Source of the DNA: Clostridiales bacterium
Lineage (GTDB): Bacteria; Bacillota; Clostridia; Oscillospirales; Oscillospiraceae
Direction of reading: 5' to 3'
Length of the DNA stretch: 8,097 bases
NCBI GenBank assembly: GCA_021200895.1
Contig: JAJQFX010000010.1
Span: 1 to 8,097, forward strand
Shown: positions 5,814-8,097 of the stretch, one piece after another
How the letters are laid out: each line of letters opens with the position of its first letter
Position numbering within the stretch: the first letter of the stretch is position 1
The notes under the pieces: model-generated
What the model was told of the DNA's origin: nothing
Database searches by the model: none
The model's input: the letters and a program-made list of their open reading frames with translations, nothing else
Position numbers and translations under genes: made by a program

Positions 5814-7007
5814 CTATGCTTCATAGTCGTCCTGCACCTTCAAAATCACCGCGATGTGATAGGCCAGCAGGTAGGGCAGGCAGTCGCTGTGGGTGGCCAG
5901 GGGGTTCCCCAGCAGCTCCCGGATGCGGCCCATGCGGTAGTTCACCGTGTTGCGGTGGGTATACATCTCATCCGCCACCGCCTGGAGGCTGCCGTCGTGG
6001 AGCAGGTACCGGAACAGCGTCTCCTTATAGTTGCTGCCGTGGCGCCGGTCATGCTCCAGCAGCGGGCCCATGACCTCATGGTAGTAGTCCAGCATCAGGG
6101 TGTCGTCGGGGATGGAGTACAGCAGCTTGTAAAACCCCATGTCCCGGAACAGCACCAGGTCGGTGTGGGTCAGCTGGGCCCGGCGGACGGCGGAGACGGC
6201 GGAGTAATAGGCGGCGTCCAGCTTGGTCACGTCCGCCACCGGGGAGCCAATGCCGATGCTGATGCGGGGGTTCTCCTCCTCATAGCCGTAGGTGGCCCGA
6301 TAGGTGTCCAGGACGGTGCGGGCGATTTCCTCCGTCACGGCGGTGTCCTTCTGGTTCAGCAGGAGGACGAACCGCTGCTCATAGGTGAACACCAGGTATT
6401 GAAATCCCCACTTGTTCAGGGCGGTGTGGAACCGCAGTTCCGCCCGGTGGATACCCAGGCGGCGGTCGCTGTCCGGCACCTCCACGAACACCACCAGCAT
6501 CTGATACCCCGCGTCGTTGTCAAAGTAGTCCAGCAGCCGCGCCGTGTAGGACCCGGCGGCGTTGGGGGAAAGAATGATGTTGATGACCGCCCGGGCCAGC
6601 CGATCCATGTCGTGGCTGCTCTCGTCGATGCGGGAGCAGCAGGCCCGGACGAAGGCGGTGACGGAGAACTCCCAGGGCATGGCGAAGAGGGGCATCCGGT
6701 TCTTCTCGCAGAACTGAACCACCTCCTCCGGCGCTTCGGTGAAGTATTTGCCCAGGTTGATGACCATGCCGGAGCATTTCTTCTCGTTCAGACGCTGGGC
6801 CATGCGCAGCAGCCCCGTGGCGTCCTTCGCGCCGTAGCCGGTGGTGACCAGCAGCTCGTTCCCCCAGAAGAAGTCGGCAATGCTGACATCCTCCGCCAGA
6901 TGTACCCAGGTCACCACATGATCCAGGGCGTCGTTGTTGGAGGCCAGACATTCCAGGTGGAACCGCTCCCGCATCTCGTTGTAAAGCTCCCGCAGGGTCA
7001 GGGCCAT
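5814..7007 (-). CDS. PucR/CdaR family transcriptional regulator
   Basis: A 397-residue regulator with the three-part PucR layout. Residues about 5-125 match the N-terminal PucR ligand-binding domain (LTLRELYNEM, VSIADFFWGNELLVTTGYG). Residues about 165-285 form the middle GGDEF-like domain of CdaR/PucR proteins (RISIGIGSPVADVTKLDAAYYSA), which is not a cyclic-di-GMP synthase. Residues about 329-386 form the C-terminal helix-turn-helix, with the signature HRNTVNYRMGRIRELLG at 351-367. Named members control purine breakdown or sugar-acid use, but no such genes are near. The ATG is preceded on the minus strand by AAGGGAG. It diverges from two small genes with a 240-bp shared upstream region holding an inverted repeat, so it probably controls them and itself. 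The effector is unknown. Confidence 0.9.
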   Translation of the reverse strand: MALTLRELYNEMRERFHLECLASNNDALDHVVTWVHLAEDVSIADFFWGNELLVTTGYGAKDATGLLRMAQRLNEKKCSGMVINLGKYFTEAPEEVVQFCEKNRMPLFAMPWEFSVTAFVRACCSRIDESSHDMDRLARAVINIILSPNAAGSYTARLLDYFDNDAGYQMLVVFVEVPDSDRRLGIHRAELRFHTALNKWGFQYLVFTYEQRFVLLLNQKDTAVTEEIARTVLDTYRATYGYEEENPRISIGIGSPVADVTKLDAAYYSAVSAVRRAQLTHTDLVLFRDMGFYKLLYSIPDDTLMLDYYHEVMGPLLEHDRRHGSNYKETLFRYLLHDGSLQAVADEMYTHRNTVNYRMGRIRELLGNPLATHSDCLPYLLAYHIAVILKVQDDYEA

Positions 7008-7107
7008 AGTGAATTTCTCCCTTCACAGAATCTTTTTCCTGCACAAATCCCGTCAAATAGTGTCAGCGCACCCGGTTTCCCGCGCTGTCCCAAGCTATTT
7101 CTCCAAA

Positions 7108-7130
7108 ATTTGGTGCTTAGAGCACAAAAT
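7108..7130. promoter_or_regulatory. Inverted repeat, likely operator in the divergent region
   Basis: ATTTGGTGCT at 7108-7117 and AGCACAAAAT at 7121-7130 are reverse complements at 9 of 10 positions around a 3-nt centre. A third half-site, TTTTGTGCT, is at 7173-7181, overlapping the promoter of the small genes. The location between divergent genes suggests binding by the PucR-type regulator. This is inference from position and symmetry. Confidence 0.5.
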
Positions 7131-7158
7131 ACAGCCGAACCTTTAGGTTATCGGCATA

Positions 7159-7189
7159 TTGCATCTGCCCGTTTTTGTGCTATTATAAT
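7159..7189 (+). promoter_or_regulatory. Promoter of the two small genes
   Basis: TTGCAT at 7159-7164, then an extended -10 TGCTATTAT at 7178-7186 with a 16-bp spacer. An overlapping perfect TATAAT is at 7184-7189 but its -35 spacing of 19 bp is less usual. The start point would be near 7193-7196. The weak -35 box fits a promoter that needs an activator, which could be the divergent regulator. Confidence 0.6.
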
Positions 7190-7197
7190 ATCAACAA

Positions 7198-7224
7198 GAG
7201 GGAAACGCAAGAGGCAATTCCCTC
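7198..7224 (+). promoter_or_regulatory. Stem-loop at the expected 5' end of the small-gene mRNA
   Basis: GAGGGAA at 7198-7204 pairs with TTCCCTC at 7218-7224 across a 13-nt loop. It begins within a few nucleotides of the predicted transcription start and ends 9 nt before the ribosome binding site at 7234-7238. A 5'-terminal stem of this kind can protect an mRNA from decay. Confidence 0.5.
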
Positions 7225-7247
7225 AAACGAAATGGAGGTATTTGATT

Positions 7248-7394
7248 ATGGTAATGGCAAGTGATGCAACGCTGAGCAGCTTCGACTTTTACGCTGCCGC
7301 CGGTCAGCCCTGGTCGGATGCCGGCCAGAGCGTCCGGGTGAACGACCACAACCGGGTCAGGGTGATGACCCACCTGCTGCACAAGGCAAAGTAA
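7248..7394 (+). CDS. Small protein of unrecognised family, paralog 1 (48 residues)
   Basis: I do not recognise this family. The ATG is preceded by GGAGG at 7234-7238 with a 9-nt gap. The product begins MVMASDATLSSFDFYAAAGQ and has a basic, histidine-containing C-terminus ending THLLHKAK. It lines up without gaps over the first 25 residues with the product of 7450-7587: M1, M3, D6, L9, D13, F14, Y15, A16, Q20, D24 and A25 are shared. There is no signal peptide, double-glycine leader cleavage site, membrane segment or cysteine. The region around the ribosome binding site is almost identical in both genes, pointing to tandem duplication. It diverges from the PucR-type gene and is probably controlled by it. 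A role as peptide precursor, signal or structural small protein cannot be chosen from sequence alone. Confidence 0.7.
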   Translation: MVMASDATLSSFDFYAAAGQPWSDAGQSVRVNDHNRVRVMTHLLHKAK

Positions 7395-7449
7395 ACCCGC
7401 AAACGCAACTTAACTTCTAATCTTTCTAACTTTTTTGGAGGTATTTGTT

Positions 7450-7587
7450 ATGATTATGGAAAATGATGTCAACCTGGGCTGCTACGACTTCTACGCCCCC
7501 ATCAGCCAGATGAACTGGGACGCCAGCAAGAAGAATGATGTGAAGGAGCAGCGCCGCTTCGCCCGTCTGTTCCGCAACAGCAAGTAA
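7450..7587 (+). CDS. Small protein of unrecognised family, paralog 2 (45 residues)
   Basis: This gene starts 55 nt after paralog 1, with GGAGG at 7437-7441 and an 8-nt gap to the ATG. The product begins MIMENDVNLGCYDFYAPISQ and ends in a highly basic segment, EQRRFARLFRNSK, that may form a short amphipathic helix. The N-terminal pattern M[VI]M..D..L...DFYA...Q matches paralog 1, while the C-terminal half differs. It has one cysteine (C11) and one tryptophan (W23). No terminator lies between the two genes, so they form one mRNA ended at 7642-7681. Conservation of the front half and divergence of the tail resembles a leader-core arrangement, but no maturation or export gene is adjacent. Function unknown; I am fairly sure it is translated. 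Confidence 0.7.
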   Translation: MIMENDVNLGCYDFYAPISQMNWDASKKNDVKEQRRFARLFRNSK

Positions 7588-7641
7588 GAAAATCGCAAAC
7601 CAGCAGCGCATCCCCTTCTCCATTCTAATGCGCTGAATAGC

Positions 7642-7681
7642 AGCTGCCCTGACGATTGACTCCCGTCAGGGCAGCTTTTTT
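7642..7681 (+). terminator. Rho-independent terminator after the small genes
   Basis: A 13-bp perfect stem, AGCTGCCCTGACG at 7642-7654 with its complement at 7664-7676, a 9-nt loop, and six T residues at 7676-7681. Its strength supports a discrete, well-expressed bicistronic transcript. Confidence 0.9.
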
Positions 7682-7704
7682 GTGTGCAGGGCACAAGGGG
7701 AGCT

Positions 7705-7790
7705 AGTGGCTGGTGGCTAGTGGCTAGACGCCTCCGGAGGAGGCGTGGGCTGTTAGCTATTAGCTATTAGTTATTAGTGGTAATTGAAAC
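7705..7790 (+). repeat. Heptad-hairpin repeat, copy 2
   Basis: Three 7-nt units of the form RGTGGCT at 7705-7725, a hairpin with arms ACGCCTCC (7728-7735) and GGAGGCGT (7739-7746), then four units of the form GYTRTTA at 7749-7776, ending in AATTGAAAC. It has the same architecture as 1028-1113, but the hairpin differs on both arms in a complementary way. Confidence 0.75.
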
Positions 7791-7802
7791 TGCCAAATTT
7801 CC

Positions 7803-7889
7803 CCCTCATCCAGTAGGGGCGCACAGTGTGCGCCCGGCTGACGTACCCTCCTTAGAGAAGGAATGATAAAGGAAAAACGTTTTGCCCTT
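7803..7889 (+). repeat. Right arm of the inverted repeat pair flanking the pucR-peptide cassette
   Basis: Inverted relative of 5667-5755, including the palindrome GGGCGCACA / TGTGCGCCC at 7817-7835 and the shared CCTTCTCTAAG-type segment near 7850-7862. With its partner it brackets about 2 kb holding the regulator and both small genes. Confidence 0.7.
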
Positions 7890-7940
7890 GCCGGGGCATG
7901 GCCTCCTTAGATAATGTTCGCTATAGAGGCTTTGTCCAGC

Positions 7941-7987
7941 CTTCGCCGTCAAGCGGCATTTCCGGCGCGTTGCGCCTCCCTACCCTT
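7941..7987 (-). repeat. 47-nt dispersed repeat block, inverted copy of 5567-5613
   Basis: Matches the reverse complement of 5567-5613 at 44 of 47 positions by my reading. It adjoins a second shared block at 7900-7941, which corresponds to 5364-5405. Confidence 0.75.
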
Positions 7988-8004
7988 GCCAGGGAAGCGG
8001 GGAC

Positions 8005-8081
8005 TTACTTTTCTCGCTCCGCCGAGAAAAGTAACAAAAGAGGGCGGCTCAGGGAGGGGCTTCGGGGCCTCGCCCCTCCCT
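8005..8081. repeat. Two intergenic hairpins at the window end
   Basis: ACTTTTCTCG (8007-8016) pairs with CGAGAAAAGT (8023-8032), extended by two more base pairs on the outside. AGGGAGGGGC (8051-8060) pairs with GCCCCTCCCT (8072-8081). Neither is followed by a clear T tract, so they look like pieces of dispersed palindromic repeats rather than terminators. Confidence 0.5.
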
Positions 8082-8097
8082 AAGAACCCTCCCCCTA

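Larger units (their letters stand above)
7682..8097. other. Gene-free, repeat-filled region at the right end
   Basis: No credible gene is seen. The frame open from 7898 to 8083 runs through blocks repeated elsewhere in the window and through hairpins, and has no ribosome binding site. The region contains a heptad-hairpin repeat (7705-7790), a palindromic repeat arm (7803-7889), inverted copies of left-flank blocks (7900-7987) and two more hairpins near the end. Confidence 0.6.

Noticed and set aside
5733..7394. A 553-codon plus-strand open frame across the PucR-type gene
   Set aside because: Antisense to the regulator and only at its end in frame with the first small gene. The product is low-complexity; the true start of the small gene is ATG 7248 with its own ribosome binding site.
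4337..7587. The radical SAM protein as a maturase for the two small proteins (a RiPP system)
   Set aside because: The enzyme belongs to the PflX group, lacks a visible SPASM or peptide-recognition domain, is on the other strand and is separated by 580 bp of repeats plus the regulator. There is no transporter or protease gene. Proximity alone is not enough.
5667..7889. A transposon or insertion sequence defined by the inverted repeats
   Set aside because: No transposase is encoded between the arms and I could not identify a target-site duplication; the arms are members of a dispersed repeat family seen elsewhere in the window.
7898..8083. A 61-codon frame in the right-hand repeat region
   Set aside because: It consists of dispersed repeat blocks and hairpins found inverted at 5364-5613; no ribosome binding site.

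Overview
This is a GC-rich chromosomal stretch, most likely from a gut Firmicute of the Oscillospiraceae (Clostridium cluster IV; Flavonifractor, Oscillibacter or Lawsonibacter type). The basis is the protein families, strong AGGAGG ribosome binding sites, consensus sigma-A promoters, and intergenic spaces full of short palindromic repeats with GTAGGGGC / GCCCCTAC flanks, which I associate with that group. The genus is inference.

Layout, left to right. (1) 18-1005: a consensus promoter, a cytosolic zinc-dependent phospholipase C family gene and a terminator; a second perfect consensus promoter abuts that terminator. (2) 1006-1483: no gene, a patchwork of dispersed repeats. (3) 1484-3530: a two-gene unit of an M32 metallocarboxypeptidase and a YbaK-type aminoacyl-tRNA deacylase, ended by a terminator. 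(4) 3562-4275: a hicAB toxin-antitoxin operon with its own consensus promoter, a likely operator inside that promoter, and a terminator. (5) 4337-5233, minus strand: an orphan PflX-type radical SAM protein whose stop codon lies inside a dispersed repeat. (6) 5234-5813: repeats only. (7) 5814-7681: a PucR-type regulator on the minus strand, divergent from two small tandem genes (48 and 45 codons) that are clearly related to each other and not recognised as any known family. (8) 7682-8097: repeats again.

The best candidate for something undescribed is block 7. Two paralogous small proteins share an N-terminal half (pattern M[VI]M..D..L...DFYA...Q) and have divergent basic C-termini. They share almost identical ribosome binding regions and one terminator, and have a stem-loop near the expected 5' end of the mRNA. 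A PucR regulator diverges from them, and an inverted-repeat site lies in the shared upstream region. The whole cassette lies between inverted copies of a dispersed repeat. No modification enzyme, transporter or immunity gene is visible next to it, so its function is open.

The second theme is the repeats. One family consists of 7-nt tandem units, usually on both sides of a hairpin whose stem has changed on both strands between copies. Its 7-nt period places stop codons in all reading frames, and one copy supplies the stop codon of the radical SAM gene.
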